This document shows positions 44,725 to 52,835 of a stretch of 64,000 nt of DNA, one piece after another. The first letter of the stretch is position 1. Every line of letters starts with the position of its first letter. Origin of the DNA: Nostoc sp. 'Peltigera membranacea cyanobiont' 210A. GTDB lineage: Bacteria; Cyanobacteriota; Cyanobacteriia; Cyanobacteriales; Nostocaceae. A program made the position numbers and the translations under genes. Below the pieces are notes generated by a model. It was not told the origin of the DNA and ran no database searches. It worked only from the letters and a program-made list of their open reading frames with translations. The stretch spans positions 185,525-249,524 of the forward strand of contig NZ_NOLJ01000012.1 of the NCBI RefSeq assembly GCF_002246015.1, written 5' to 3'.

Positions 44725-46272
44725 ATGAGCAATCGCATATTTGGGTCTAAGAAAGCAGATATATCCACTTCAAATCCGTCGCTGCTCTCAGCAACAATTC
44801 CAACGCTGGCAAATCCAGTGCGCGGCTTTGACATCGCAAATAAAGCTCCAATCCAAGCATCCTCTGAGGTATCAACCGACCTGCAAGCTGCACAATCTGC
44901 TGGCGAACAATCCTGGGAATCACAAGCTATCAAAAAAAAGCCTGTTCACGACATTAGTAGCATAGCGTTGCGTCGTCCACAAGCAAAACTGACGGTTGGA
45001 GAACCAGGAGACCAGTATGAGCAGGAAGCCGATAGGGTGGCTAATCAAGTCATGTCAATGCCTAATACTGCAATGCAACCGCAAATGACACCAGAAGAAC
45101 AGACTCAAGAGGAAGAAGTGCAAACTAAACCTCTCGATGTTTACTTTGGGCAAAGGAAATCGCCAGGGAATAATCAGTTGACCCATGTATTACAACAGAA
45201 AGATGGGATATTGCAGAGAGATGTGTTGCAGAGAGCGCCAAAAAACCCAGTAGTTACAGAACTTTCGACAAAACTGCCACTGACGGAAGCCAATGCAAGA
45301 TTAATTGATGCTTGTCATAATTTAGGTAGTATCTATGTGGATTTATCTGTAGTAAATACTGATTTAATCAGTACAAAATTAAGAATTTTCTCCATAAATT
45401 ATGATATGGCTTACAGCAATTACTCAAGAGTAATTGGTCAAGGAAGAGCAGAAGCACAAAATCAAACTCTTTGGAGAGGAATATTTTTAGGAATAGGAAC
45501 GGGTGTTTTAGCAGGTCTTGCCGCCGCCTATATTGCTCCTTCTACCGCAGGTGCATGGTTTGCTCTCACTCTAGCGGATGCAGGTACAGCAGCTGGTTCT
45601 TCATTTTTACAAGCAGCTGCATCTTCCACAATAGCTCTTGCTTTATCAGATGCCATAACAACGCGAGGCAGTGATTTACAACCTGGTGGTCTTTCACCTG
45701 ATATGCTGCGAAGTAATATTTGGCAACACGTTGCATCAATGTATCGTGGTGCATTGCAAACCAATAAAGTATTAGCAAACTTACATAAAAATACCGTTAT
45801 TCTTGAGCGATTAATTGCAGAAATCAGGGTACAAATTGCTGGTGGTGCATCGTCATATTCGCCAGCAGATATACTAACAGCAACTAATGCTATGAACGAT
45901 CGCATTAATGGAATGGCAAGTGTCTTTAGCGAGTTGAGACAAAAAGCAACTGCGATGAGTGCCTTTGGTAATTCTATTTTGGCTTACGATCCTACTAAGC
46001 CCGGAGTCGATCAAATAGAAAAAGATATTTGGATTATGTGGATGGGAACTTTAAGTAATGATGACTCTGACATTCTTGATTTAGATAATATTGAGGATCA
46101 TTTGAAAAGTATCGGGATTTTAGGTAATGGTGGTTTATTAGGTGTAGATTTTGGAGACTATACCTCGGAAGATGATGAGCTAGCGGCTTTAGCAGCAGCT
46201 CGTCCTCGGGCTGCAACCATAAGAGGAAAGTACGATCAAACCGCTTCTCAATGGACTGCACCAAGTCCTTGA
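44725..46272 (+). CDS. Candidate eCIS effector with DUF4157-type N-terminal motif
   Basis: This 515-residue protein carries LTVGEPGDQYEQEADRVANQ at residues 89-108, the lead-in found in eCIS-associated DUF4157 proteins, after a disordered N-terminus. The metallopeptidase HExxH part of DUF4157 is missing. A Gln/Glu linker leads to a new domain (about 175-500) with a hydrophobic Gly/Ala-rich hairpin (about 249-312) flanked by helices, as in pore-forming or membrane-inserting toxins. It lies 1.7 kb from the DUF4255-ATPase pair. A toxin role is inferred from motif and position. It is divergent from a Uma2 gene. Confidence 0.75.
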   Translation: MSNRIFGSKKADISTSNPSLLSATIPTLANPVRGFDIANKAPIQASSEVSTDLQAAQSAGEQSWESQAIKKKPVHDISSIALRRPQAKLTVGEPGDQYEQEADRVANQVMSMPNTAMQPQMTPEEQTQEEEVQTKPLDVYFGQRKSPGNNQLTHVLQQKDGILQRDVLQRAPKNPVVTELSTKLPLTEANARLIDACHNLGSIYVDLSVVNTDLISTKLRIFSINYDMAYSNYSRVIGQGRAEAQNQTLWRGIFLGIGTGVLAGLAAAYIAPSTAGAWFALTLADAGTAAGSSFLQAAASSTIALALSDAITTRGSDLQPGGLSPDMLRSNIWQHVASMYRGALQTNKVLANLHKNTVILERLIAEIRVQIAGGASSYSPADILTATNAMNDRINGMASVFSELRQKATAMSAFGNSILAYDPTKPGVDQIEKDIWIMWMGTLSNDDSDILDLDNIEDHLKSIGILGNGGLLGVDFGDYTSEDDELAALAAARPRAATIRGKYDQTASQWTAPSP

Positions 46273-46332
46273 GTCAACTTTTAATTATTTACTTTGATTT
46301 GTTTGCAGAGCCGTCTACTAAATCAAAGATTT

Positions 46333-48738
46333 TTACATCCTTTCCAATCTACGATTGGTGACACAGATTTGAGTAGCACACTTTAAAACTTTTTCAACTT
46401 GTTTCGGTGCTTTGATTTCAGTAAATAGCTGAATTGCCCGATCAAAATTTATTTGACTTTCATCAGGTTTTGACATCCTTTGATTAGTTAAACCCAATTG
46501 AAAATAAGCTTCAGCTAGGTCACACTTTGCACCTATTTTATCAAGAAGTTCGATTGCTTCTGTATGATTAGCGAGAGCTAATGCAAAATCTGTTTGTTGT
46601 CGATAGATTTCTGCTAAACCATTGAGTGTTTTTGCTTTTACCTGCATATAATGACTTTCTTCAGCAAAAGTCAAAGCTTGGTGGAATATCTGATTTGCCT
46701 GACAAAATTCGCCTAAATTGACGTATGTTTCACCTAAAATTTGCATGAAATATACAAATCTTCCAGTCTGTTCTACCAGTTTTTCCTTCGTAATATTTTG
46801 ATAAGCTACATCTGCTAATTGATATGAAGGATCGCGCAAACCTAAATAAGAATACACCAAAGCTAAACAGACTGAAGCTTTCTCTGCCCAGCGATGATGC
46901 TCGGTATTTTGAGCCAGATAAATTACTTGCTGAAATAGCTTTGCGGCTGACTCTAGTTCCCACAAATCTATCTTGTAAAGACCAATACTTAATAAAGAAT
47001 CTACCTCTAGCATCCTCAGATAGTAAACTGGATGTTTATTTTCTGACTGAGGTACAAGTGATTTGAGTGCTTGAGTTGCCAGAGTAATAGTTTTTTCTTG
47101 ACAAGCGATCGCTTGACTAATTTTACCTGTTATCCAATATAAATCGCCCAGTATATTATAAAGTTCGCTGAGATTTTGGTCATTTTCTAGATTGTGAACA
47201 ACTCGATCAATTGCCGCAAGTATCGGTTGAATTAAACCCATCCGATACAATGTACTACCAAGAGGTAAAAACTGCTGCCATTGATTATTTCGGCTTTTTA
47301 AAATGACCTTGCCTGCTAACTCAAATTCATGAATCTCTATATAATGATAATATGCTTCTAAAGCTTGCAAAGCATCTTTAAAGGTTTCAATTTGTTTAAC
47401 ACTAGTTGTCCAAAACTCTGCGGCTTTGTGGTTGGCAATTTCCCATTCATCGCTGGGACGTAAACGTGCGATCGCTTCTTTCCGAATCACCGGATGCAGC
47501 CAATATTCACCTTTCTCACACTCCACCAAAGACCGATTTCTCAGAGAGGCGATGATTTGGCGATGCTGATCGGGTGGAACATCCCAAAGTAAACAAAATA
47601 ACCCTTGAGATGAGATGCTGGGTATGTCTTGGTAACGATAACATCCCAAACGGCAAAGTAAGCGATATGCTTGGGGATCGAGGGCTTGCAGACGATTGAT
47701 TTGACTAACGGCTAAATTTTTTAAGTCCGTTGCTGCTAACGGATCGGCATGATTTTCTTGCCAATAAAGAACCATGTCACCGCCAAAATCTTCCTGAATC
47801 GAACCGCAGAGAATTCCCATTGCTTTAGCATTACCGCCATAAGTGCGATGCATGATTTGCAAGGTTGGCGAATCGATGGCTAATCCCCGGTTGCTAAAAA
47901 ACTGTTGCCATGCGCTTTCATCTAAGCCAGGAAGCCGATAGTGATTCACATTTAGTCCAGGTTCACAAAGGCGATCGCGACTAGTAATCAAGGTAACAGA
48001 TTGCACCCTAGCATCAGCCAAAACCCGTAATAGTTCTACATAGTTGCGGTGAGAAGCAATCAATCCACCTTGTTGATCTAATGCAGGTTCCAAATTATCA
48101 ATTAACACCCCAATTCGCCGATTGTGGAGTTGGCGCTTGAGTCTTCCCAATGTAACCCCAAATTCTACCCCAGGTTCTTGATCAAAATCTTGTTTGAGCC
48201 ATTCCTCAACTACCCTTTCCGCAGGGGTGATATTCTGCGTTTCCTTCGCCATCAGCAGTTCTAAAACCAAGTCAAACCCCTGATGGAGATATTGCTGCGC
48301 TAGAGTAGTTTTACCTAAACCTCCCTCACCTTGGATGACAATCACTTTTGATCCTTGATTTACCAAAGTATTCAGGTGAGCGATCGCTGGTGTTCGTCCA
48401 ATAAAATTGGTATCCTCTAATTTTGGGGTGGGGTGTGGCGATCGCGAATAATCAATCAAACTGGATATCGCAGTAGTTTTTCTCAAAACTCGCTCCAAAG
48501 CAGCGCGACAATTACTTTTGGTTATCTTTTCTCGCAATACCTTAGAAAGCAGCTTCCATAACTGAGAACCAGCATCCTTGGCGTGTCCTTCCGTACAACC
48601 GTAAGAATGAGCGATATCCAAGTATTTTCTACCCAACCAAACTTGCACAAGAATCACTTTTTGCAAATCGCTCAACCGTTCCCCAGTCTGAGGGGGAATT
48701 ATGGCGTCTAACCATGCTAATGCTGCTTCAGCGTCCAT
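46333..48738 (-). CDS. HTH-STAND (NB-ARC) NTPase with TPR sensor
   Basis: This 801-residue protein begins with a HTH-like domain (about 1-90; LSDLQKVILVQVWLGRKYLDIAHSYGCTEGHAKD), the N-terminal type seen in vWA-MoxR-associated cyanobacterial STAND proteins. Next is an NB-ARC ATPase: linker NFIGRTPAIAHLNTL, P-loop VIQGEGGLGKTTLAQQ (about 130-145), Walker B VLIDNLEPALDQ (about 210), ITSRDR and a winged-helix region. TPR-like helical repeats (about 520-780) form the sensor. This is an inducible signalling switch of the AfsR/LuxR-like class; the trigger and output are unknown. Confidence 0.88.
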   Translation of the reverse strand: MDAEAALAWLDAIIPPQTGERLSDLQKVILVQVWLGRKYLDIAHSYGCTEGHAKDAGSQLWKLLSKVLREKITKSNCRAALERVLRKTTAISSLIDYSRSPHPTPKLEDTNFIGRTPAIAHLNTLVNQGSKVIVIQGEGGLGKTTLAQQYLHQGFDLVLELLMAKETQNITPAERVVEEWLKQDFDQEPGVEFGVTLGRLKRQLHNRRIGVLIDNLEPALDQQGGLIASHRNYVELLRVLADARVQSVTLITSRDRLCEPGLNVNHYRLPGLDESAWQQFFSNRGLAIDSPTLQIMHRTYGGNAKAMGILCGSIQEDFGGDMVLYWQENHADPLAATDLKNLAVSQINRLQALDPQAYRLLCRLGCYRYQDIPSISSQGLFCLLWDVPPDQHRQIIASLRNRSLVECEKGEYWLHPVIRKEAIARLRPSDEWEIANHKAAEFWTTSVKQIETFKDALQALEAYYHYIEIHEFELAGKVILKSRNNQWQQFLPLGSTLYRMGLIQPILAAIDRVVHNLENDQNLSELYNILGDLYWITGKISQAIACQEKTITLATQALKSLVPQSENKHPVYYLRMLEVDSLLSIGLYKIDLWELESAAKLFQQVIYLAQNTEHHRWAEKASVCLALVYSYLGLRDPSYQLADVAYQNITKEKLVEQTGRFVYFMQILGETYVNLGEFCQANQIFHQALTFAEESHYMQVKAKTLNGLAEIYRQQTDFALALANHTEAIELLDKIGAKCDLAEAYFQLGLTNQRMSKPDESQINFDRAIQLFTEIKAPKQVEKVLKCATQICVTNRRLERM

Positions 48739-49089
48739 TGTGTAACGACAAGGATAGTTCAGATTTTAGGGACAACTATAAATTACTCTACAGTTATATT
48801 GCTAGAGTTTTCGGATAAGATTCTGTAAATCCGACTTTTTTCCCGACTTTTGCAAACTTTATTCAAAATTCAGCAGCAAGTTATTGAAAGGATTGCTGTT
48901 ATTACAACTTTTCTTGCATTAGCTATATTTATGACGGGCTTTTCTACGAGACGCTACGCGAACGCTTACGCACAATGGCTTCGGAATTAGCAGCTAAGTA
49001 CAGCTTTGCGTAAATTCATAGGGAATTGAGGGTTGAAATTTAAACGCAAAGGGGCGCAAAGGTAAGCGCAGAGGTACGCAGAGTATTCG
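48739..49089. other. Spacer with dispersed repeats
   Basis: No gene seen. It has a CTACGAGACGCTACGCGAACG repeat segment (about 48946-48966) and a CGCAAAGG/CGCAGAGG block (49040-49085) related to the one at 2038-2170. Confidence 0.55.
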
Positions 49090-49323
49090 CTACGAATTAA
49101 TGAAATGTTGTACTAAGTGAGTTTCTCCTTTGAAACAGCCGATAAATTTACTTTGCTTGAGTTTCGCTAAAGGATCTGTTTTTTGTTGCTGAAGTTGTTG
49201 ATAGCGCAGTTCAATCGAAGACTTAATTGCCTCTACTGTATCTTGGTCAGCCTCCTGTTGAATGTAAGCAAGCTTTTGAGCATATTCTTCATCTAGCTGA
49301 ATATCAAAATTCTTCATCGCCAC
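49090..49323 (-). CDS. Small antitoxin-like hypothetical protein
   Basis: This 77-residue protein has an N-terminal strand-helix-helix pattern (MKNFDIQLDEEYAQKLAYIQQEADQDTVEAIKSSIELRYQ) similar to ribbon-helix-helix antitoxins, followed by a Gln linker and a short C-terminal tail (FIGCFKGETHLVQHF) of the kind that can bind a toxin. There is no toxin gene downstream: the frame ends beside a repeat block. It may be an orphan antitoxin whose partner was lost. The assignment is a pattern-level guess. Confidence 0.5.
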   Translation of the reverse strand: MAMKNFDIQLDEEYAQKLAYIQQEADQDTVEAIKSSIELRYQQLQQQKTDPLAKLKQSKFIGCFKGETHLVQHFINS

Positions 49324-49411
49324 TAACTTAGAACGTTTATCTAAAGTATATCGTCCGCGTCGAATCGTCTAGAATAAAACTCATTAGGTAAAATTAGCAC
49401 CATCATTACTT

Positions 49412-50113
49412 ATGGTGAAATCAGACCCCCGTCAATTGCCTAGTAGTGCTGAACTTCCTTGTTCAGACGATACTCCTGTGGATAACGAAGACCAAAACTT
49501 TATTCCTAACCTGCTTCTGTTCTTGCTGCAATATATTTGGGCAAACCGTAATGACTGGTTTTTCAGTGTGGATATGGGCGTTTACCATACCACAGGGGTT
49601 AGTCCACTTGTGCCGATTGTGCCAGACGGATTTTTGAGTTTAGGTGTAGAACGCCGCAAGGAAGCTAAATCTCGTAAAAGCTATGTTGTTTGGGAAGAAA
49701 ACAACATTGTGCCTATCCTGGCTTTAGAAATTGTCTCCTTAACTCCGGGTGGAGAATACGACAAAAAATTAGACACTTATGCCAAGTTAGGGGTATTGTA
49801 CTACATTATTTATAATCCAGAGTATTGGCAAAGAGACTGTCACCAACCTTTTGAAGTTTATCGCTTAGTAGATGGTAGCTATCAATTGCAAATTGGTGAA
49901 CCCTTTTGGATGCCAGAAATTGGTTTGGGAATTGGTAGAGGGCAATACGTATCTGGTAATATCCAGCGTCAGGTTTTGTATTGGTATAACCAACAAGGAA
50001 AGCGCTATCAAACTCCAGAAGAAGTTGAGCAGCAAACTCGCCAGCAGTTAGAATTAGTGCAACAACAACTTGAGCGTTATCGTCAGCAATTTGGAGATTT
50101 GTCAGAAGATTGA
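49412..50113 (+). CDS. Uma2-family (DUF820) nuclease-like protein, paralogue of 16408-17148
   Basis: This 233-residue Uma2 protein shares LPSSAELPCSDDTPVDNED, NDWFFSVDMGVY, VPDGFLSLGVERR, ILALEIVSLTPGGEYDKKLDTYAKLGVLYYIIY and FWMPEIGLGIGRG with the 16.4-kb copy, so the two are recent paralogues. The same PD-(D/E)XK-like residues (Asp in VPDG, E-I-V, Lys) are present. A coiled-coil tail follows. It is convergent with the signal-peptidase-like gene and no operon partner is seen. Confidence 0.87.
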   Translation: MVKSDPRQLPSSAELPCSDDTPVDNEDQNFIPNLLLFLLQYIWANRNDWFFSVDMGVYHTTGVSPLVPIVPDGFLSLGVERRKEAKSRKSYVVWEENNIVPILALEIVSLTPGGEYDKKLDTYAKLGVLYYIIYNPEYWQRDCHQPFEVYRLVDGSYQLQIGEPFWMPEIGLGIGRGQYVSGNIQRQVLYWYNQQGKRYQTPEEVEQQTRQQLELVQQQLERYRQQFGDLSED

Positions 50114-50146
50114 CTTTCGCTTCGCTTAACGTCAACTTCAAACGAT

Positions 50147-50677
50147 TTAATACTTTAAAATTTTTACTACTTTGCCAATAAGATTACTTTTTGGAACAAT
50201 ACCCCAGCAGCGACTGTCATAACTTTTTTCGCGGTTATCACCTAGCATAAAGTACGAATTAGAGGGTATAATGACAGGTTTTGACAGATAAGGCGTATAT
50301 TCTAATGGACAAATATCAACTAATGTCTTCTGTCCATTGAGAATATAATTTTCTTGTATAGGTTGATTGTTTATATAAATTTTTCCATCCTTGATTTCTA
50401 TCTTTTCTCCAGGTAAACCAACTACACGTTTAATAAAGGGATCAGTATATTGTTCTTTCTTAAGCTGTTCCGTAGGTGAAAATAATACAAGGTCATATCT
50501 TTGTGGAGCTTGGGAATAGTAGCTAGATGTGTCTACTAGTAACTTATCTTTTACTTGTACAGTTGGCAGCATTGCTTCTGAAGGCACCCAGTAAAATTTA
50601 TATTTGTTGTTGCAGCTCTGTAATAACAGTCCTAACATTGAAATGATAGTTAATAATACACCTGATTTTTTCATCAA
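50147..50677 (-). CDS. Signal peptidase I-like protein, nucleophile Ser replaced, lipobox N-terminus
   Basis: This 176-residue S26-family protein has box B as VPSEAMLPT (residues about 31-39), box D with general-base Lys DPFIKRVVGLPGEKIEI and box E YFMLGDNREKSYDSR. In LepB enzymes the Ser directly before Met in box B is the nucleophile; here it is Ala (GCA codon), so normal catalysis is unlikely. The N-terminus is a lipoprotein-type signal (GLLLQSC, Cys 22) rather than the usual membrane anchor. It may be a pseudoenzyme or use another residue. It is convergent with Uma2. Confidence 0.82.
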   Translation of the reverse strand: MMKKSGVLLTIISMLGLLLQSCNNKYKFYWVPSEAMLPTVQVKDKLLVDTSSYYSQAPQRYDLVLFSPTEQLKKEQYTDPFIKRVVGLPGEKIEIKDGKIYINNQPIQENYILNGQKTLVDICPLEYTPYLSKPVIIPSNSYFMLGDNREKSYDSRCWGIVPKSNLIGKVVKILKY

Positions 50678-50769
50678 ATTATGGGTTGAATAAACTTAAA
50701 AATCTTAATTTATATTTCCCAATTTAATTACTAATCAAACATCCTCTTAGACAGAAGATAAGACTAATA

Positions 50770-50842
50770 CCCGACTTTTCCAACCCCATCAGATAAAACT
50801 GCCGACTTCAGCCGACTGAAAAAACGAAGTGCGATCGCTTAG
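50770..50842 (+). repeat. Left 73-bp direct repeat flanking the PIN toxin-antitoxin pair
   Basis: It starts CCCGACTTTTCCAACCCCAT and ends GCGATCGCTTAG, and matches 51684-51756 at 69 of 73 positions with no gap. Confidence 0.85.
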
Positions 50843-50893
50843 TTTTGTACGGTGTGTTATGCCGCTATCTTACGCACCCTACCAGATTGAAGC

Positions 50894-51307
50894 TTATTCC
50901 CTCACATCACAAACTAACCTTTTAAATAAAGATAGAGAAATAATAGTTGTGTTTAACAAAGTTTGCGCTTCATTAAAATCAGTATCACCCGTAATAAAAA
51001 AATCTGCTCCTGCGGCAATAGCACAAGCTAAAAACTTTGCATCTTTCCTATTTCTGGGGAAATCAACTTCCACATCCACATCAATTAGTGTTGTCACTGA
51101 ATCAATTAAATAAACCCATCTTTCGTATTGTGCCTCAGTTAATTTTAAACGAGGACGCTTTAAAACTTCCTTATACTCTGCGATAATCTCTGCCGATACA
51201 ACCCACTCAAAAGCAGAATTAGCAATCACAAATAAAATTACTGCCTCTGGATTTTTATCAGCTATAGCAGCAGAGACTACAATATTAGTATCAATAATAA
51301 CTTTCAT
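50894..51307 (-). CDS. PIN-domain toxin (putative ribonuclease)
   Basis: This 137-residue PIN-family protein has first acidic motif VIIDTNIVVSA (Asp 5), a middle Glu (SAEIIAEYKEVL), and C-terminal LACAIAAGADFFITGDTDF, which supplies the remaining acidic residues of a metal-dependent RNase site. It fits the PIN-family toxin-component group. The start overlaps the stop of the upstream antitoxin gene (ATGA), the usual coupling in toxin-antitoxin pairs. The pair is enclosed by 73-bp direct repeats. Cellular target unknown. Confidence 0.9.
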   Translation of the reverse strand: MKVIIDTNIVVSAAIADKNPEAVILFVIANSAFEWVVSAEIIAEYKEVLKRPRLKLTEAQYERWVYLIDSVTTLIDVDVEVDFPRNRKDAKFLACAIAAGADFFITGDTDFNEAQTLLNTTIISLSLFKRLVCDVRE

Positions 51308-51543
51308 TCTCCCCGTCTATAGGCTTCAATTTCTGCTGCTATTTCTTCATCAGTCAAGGGATTATCTGCGTGTATCGCTTGTATTTCTTTGAATAACTTT
51401 TTTAATTCTTCTGCTAAAGTAACCCTTTGATTATCGTCCGTCAAAATAATCACCTCAACTCTCTGTCCTGCTTTAAATGGTAAATCAGATAATACTAACT
51501 GCTTTGGATCTGCAATGGTGATATATCTCTTATAAACGTTCAT
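51304..51543 (-). CDS. Antitoxin of the PIN-type module
   Basis: This 79-residue protein is translated just before the PIN toxin and overlaps it by four bases. The start (VYKRYITIADPKQLVLSDLPFKAGQRVEVIIL) resembles an AbrB-like or similar beta-rich DNA-binding element, and the acidic C-terminal helices (LTDEEIAAEIEAYRRGE) fit toxin binding. It likely represses the operon and neutralises the PIN RNase. The family cannot be fixed from sequence alone, but the gene pairing makes the antitoxin role likely. Confidence 0.82.
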   Translation of the reverse strand: MNVYKRYITIADPKQLVLSDLPFKAGQRVEVIILTDDNQRVTLAEELKKLFKEIQAIHADNPLTDEEIAAEIEAYRRGE

Positions 51544-51683
51544 GATTTATCCTGTTACTCAACTTTTATCTACCCTTGTTCTAACAATTTCGCCACATTC
51601 TCTGCAATTCTCTCTTTGAACTTTGTAAAGTAGCCCTAGAAAAGCGAGTTTTTAAACCCAAATTTTCTCTAACCAACTTTTTC

Positions 51684-51756
51684 CCCGACTTTTCCAACTA
51701 CATCAGATAAAACTGCCGACTTCAGCCGACTGACAAAACAAAGTGCGATCGCTTAG
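51684..51756 (+). repeat. Right 73-bp direct repeat flanking the PIN toxin-antitoxin pair
   Basis: It is in the same orientation as 50770-50842 with four substitutions. The 841 bases between the copies hold only the toxin-antitoxin pair. Related CCGACTTTT sequence also occurs near 48833-48852. Confidence 0.85.
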
Positions 51757-51793
51757 GCTATTGGGCATAGAGATAAAAAATAAGTATAAAAAT

Positions 51794-52729
51794 ATGCTTA
51801 ATACCCTCAGCCCACTTACAGAAGACTTAGCAGGTCAAAGCTATCCCAGTCCTCATTACTTGCAAACACAGCGCCGCATTCATTCCCTCATAGACAGATA
51901 TATTGCAGTCGAAAAACTACATGATCGTCTGCAAGATTTACCGATACAGTTTGCCAATCCCCAACCGCGTCCCTGGAAACCCATTGACTGGCTGACGATT
52001 AACCGCAATCAAATTATCGGCTTGGACGCAGAGGTATTTTTATCTATATTAATAGGTGCAATGGACACAGAAGCGCCCATTCGCGGTTATACCCAAACCA
52101 GTCGGCAGTATTTGGAAAAATTGCATCCTCAAATGGCGCGGTTTGTTGGTGGAACAGTCGGTAAAGATGGCGAACTGCTGGAACTTGGTTTGTGGGAAAA
52201 GGAAGAACGTCAGCACACACCAGCATTAATCAAAGTCTACACCCAATTAACAGGTGAGAAAATTACCCCCAAACTTCGGACTGTTAGAAGCTATCTCCCC
52301 ACAAATGACCCCAACGAAGACCTATATCGCCACGGCTTACACCGCATTGCCACAGAATACGGTGCTACCTGTCTTTATATTTGGTTGATTGCTCACACTA
52401 CTGGCGCACTCCAGGATGTTCTAGAAGAACTAGCACAGGATGAAATCAACCACATGACCAAATTCTGGGGGTTTGGAGTCTGGACTTTCCCTGATACTGG
52501 GTTGATGCGAATTGGACGCACACTAATCAAAACGCGATCGCAAAACTATCAGCGCAACAACCTCATGCGTACTCTCCGCCGCATGATGGGTACGCTCAAC
52601 TGGAATGCTTGGTCATTAACCAACAAAACAACTCTCCTCTTCACCTTCACTTACACAATGCATCGCCTGTGGAGTTGGAACAACACCCTCACACCAGAGT
52701 ACTTACAAAATTTATTTGAAACTAATTAG
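51794..52729 (+). CDS. Ferritin-like di-iron protein (acyl-ACP desaturase-like)
   Basis: This 311-residue helical protein carries the four-helix di-iron pattern: Glu in MDTEAPIRGY (about 92), ExxH in EKEERQH (about 136-142), Glu in IATEYGATCLY (about 188), and ExxH in QDEINHMTKF (about 216-221). That matches the ligand set of soluble acyl-ACP desaturase/R2-like proteins, so an O2-dependent oxidation is likely, substrate unknown. The ATG at 51794 is preferred to a GTG at 51743 inside the direct repeat. It is 23 bases upstream of uppS, likely co-transcribed. Confidence 0.8.
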   Translation: MLNTLSPLTEDLAGQSYPSPHYLQTQRRIHSLIDRYIAVEKLHDRLQDLPIQFANPQPRPWKPIDWLTINRNQIIGLDAEVFLSILIGAMDTEAPIRGYTQTSRQYLEKLHPQMARFVGGTVGKDGELLELGLWEKEERQHTPALIKVYTQLTGEKITPKLRTVRSYLPTNDPNEDLYRHGLHRIATEYGATCLYIWLIAHTTGALQDVLEELAQDEINHMTKFWGFGVWTFPDTGLMRIGRTLIKTRSQNYQRNNLMRTLRRMMGTLNWNAWSLTNKTTLLFTFTYTMHRLWSWNNTLTPEYLQNLFETN

Positions 52730-52736
52730 TCAAAAC

Positions 52737-52835
52737 AAAGGACAAATGACAAATGACAAATATTTCGGCTCCCTTCCCTACGGGACGCTACGCGAACGAC
52801 TCCGCTCAGGGCAAGTCGCTCAGTACAAGTGACAA
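52737..52835 (+). repeat. Heptamers plus dispersed repeat covering the uppS start
   Basis: GGACAAATGACAAATGACAA heptamers run up to and over the uppS ATG. They are followed by CCCTACGGGACGCTACGCGAA and CAGTACAAGTGACAAAT segments shared with repeats at 24280, 48950 and 12890. The repeat supplies the uppS start and about 24 codons. Confidence 0.8.
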
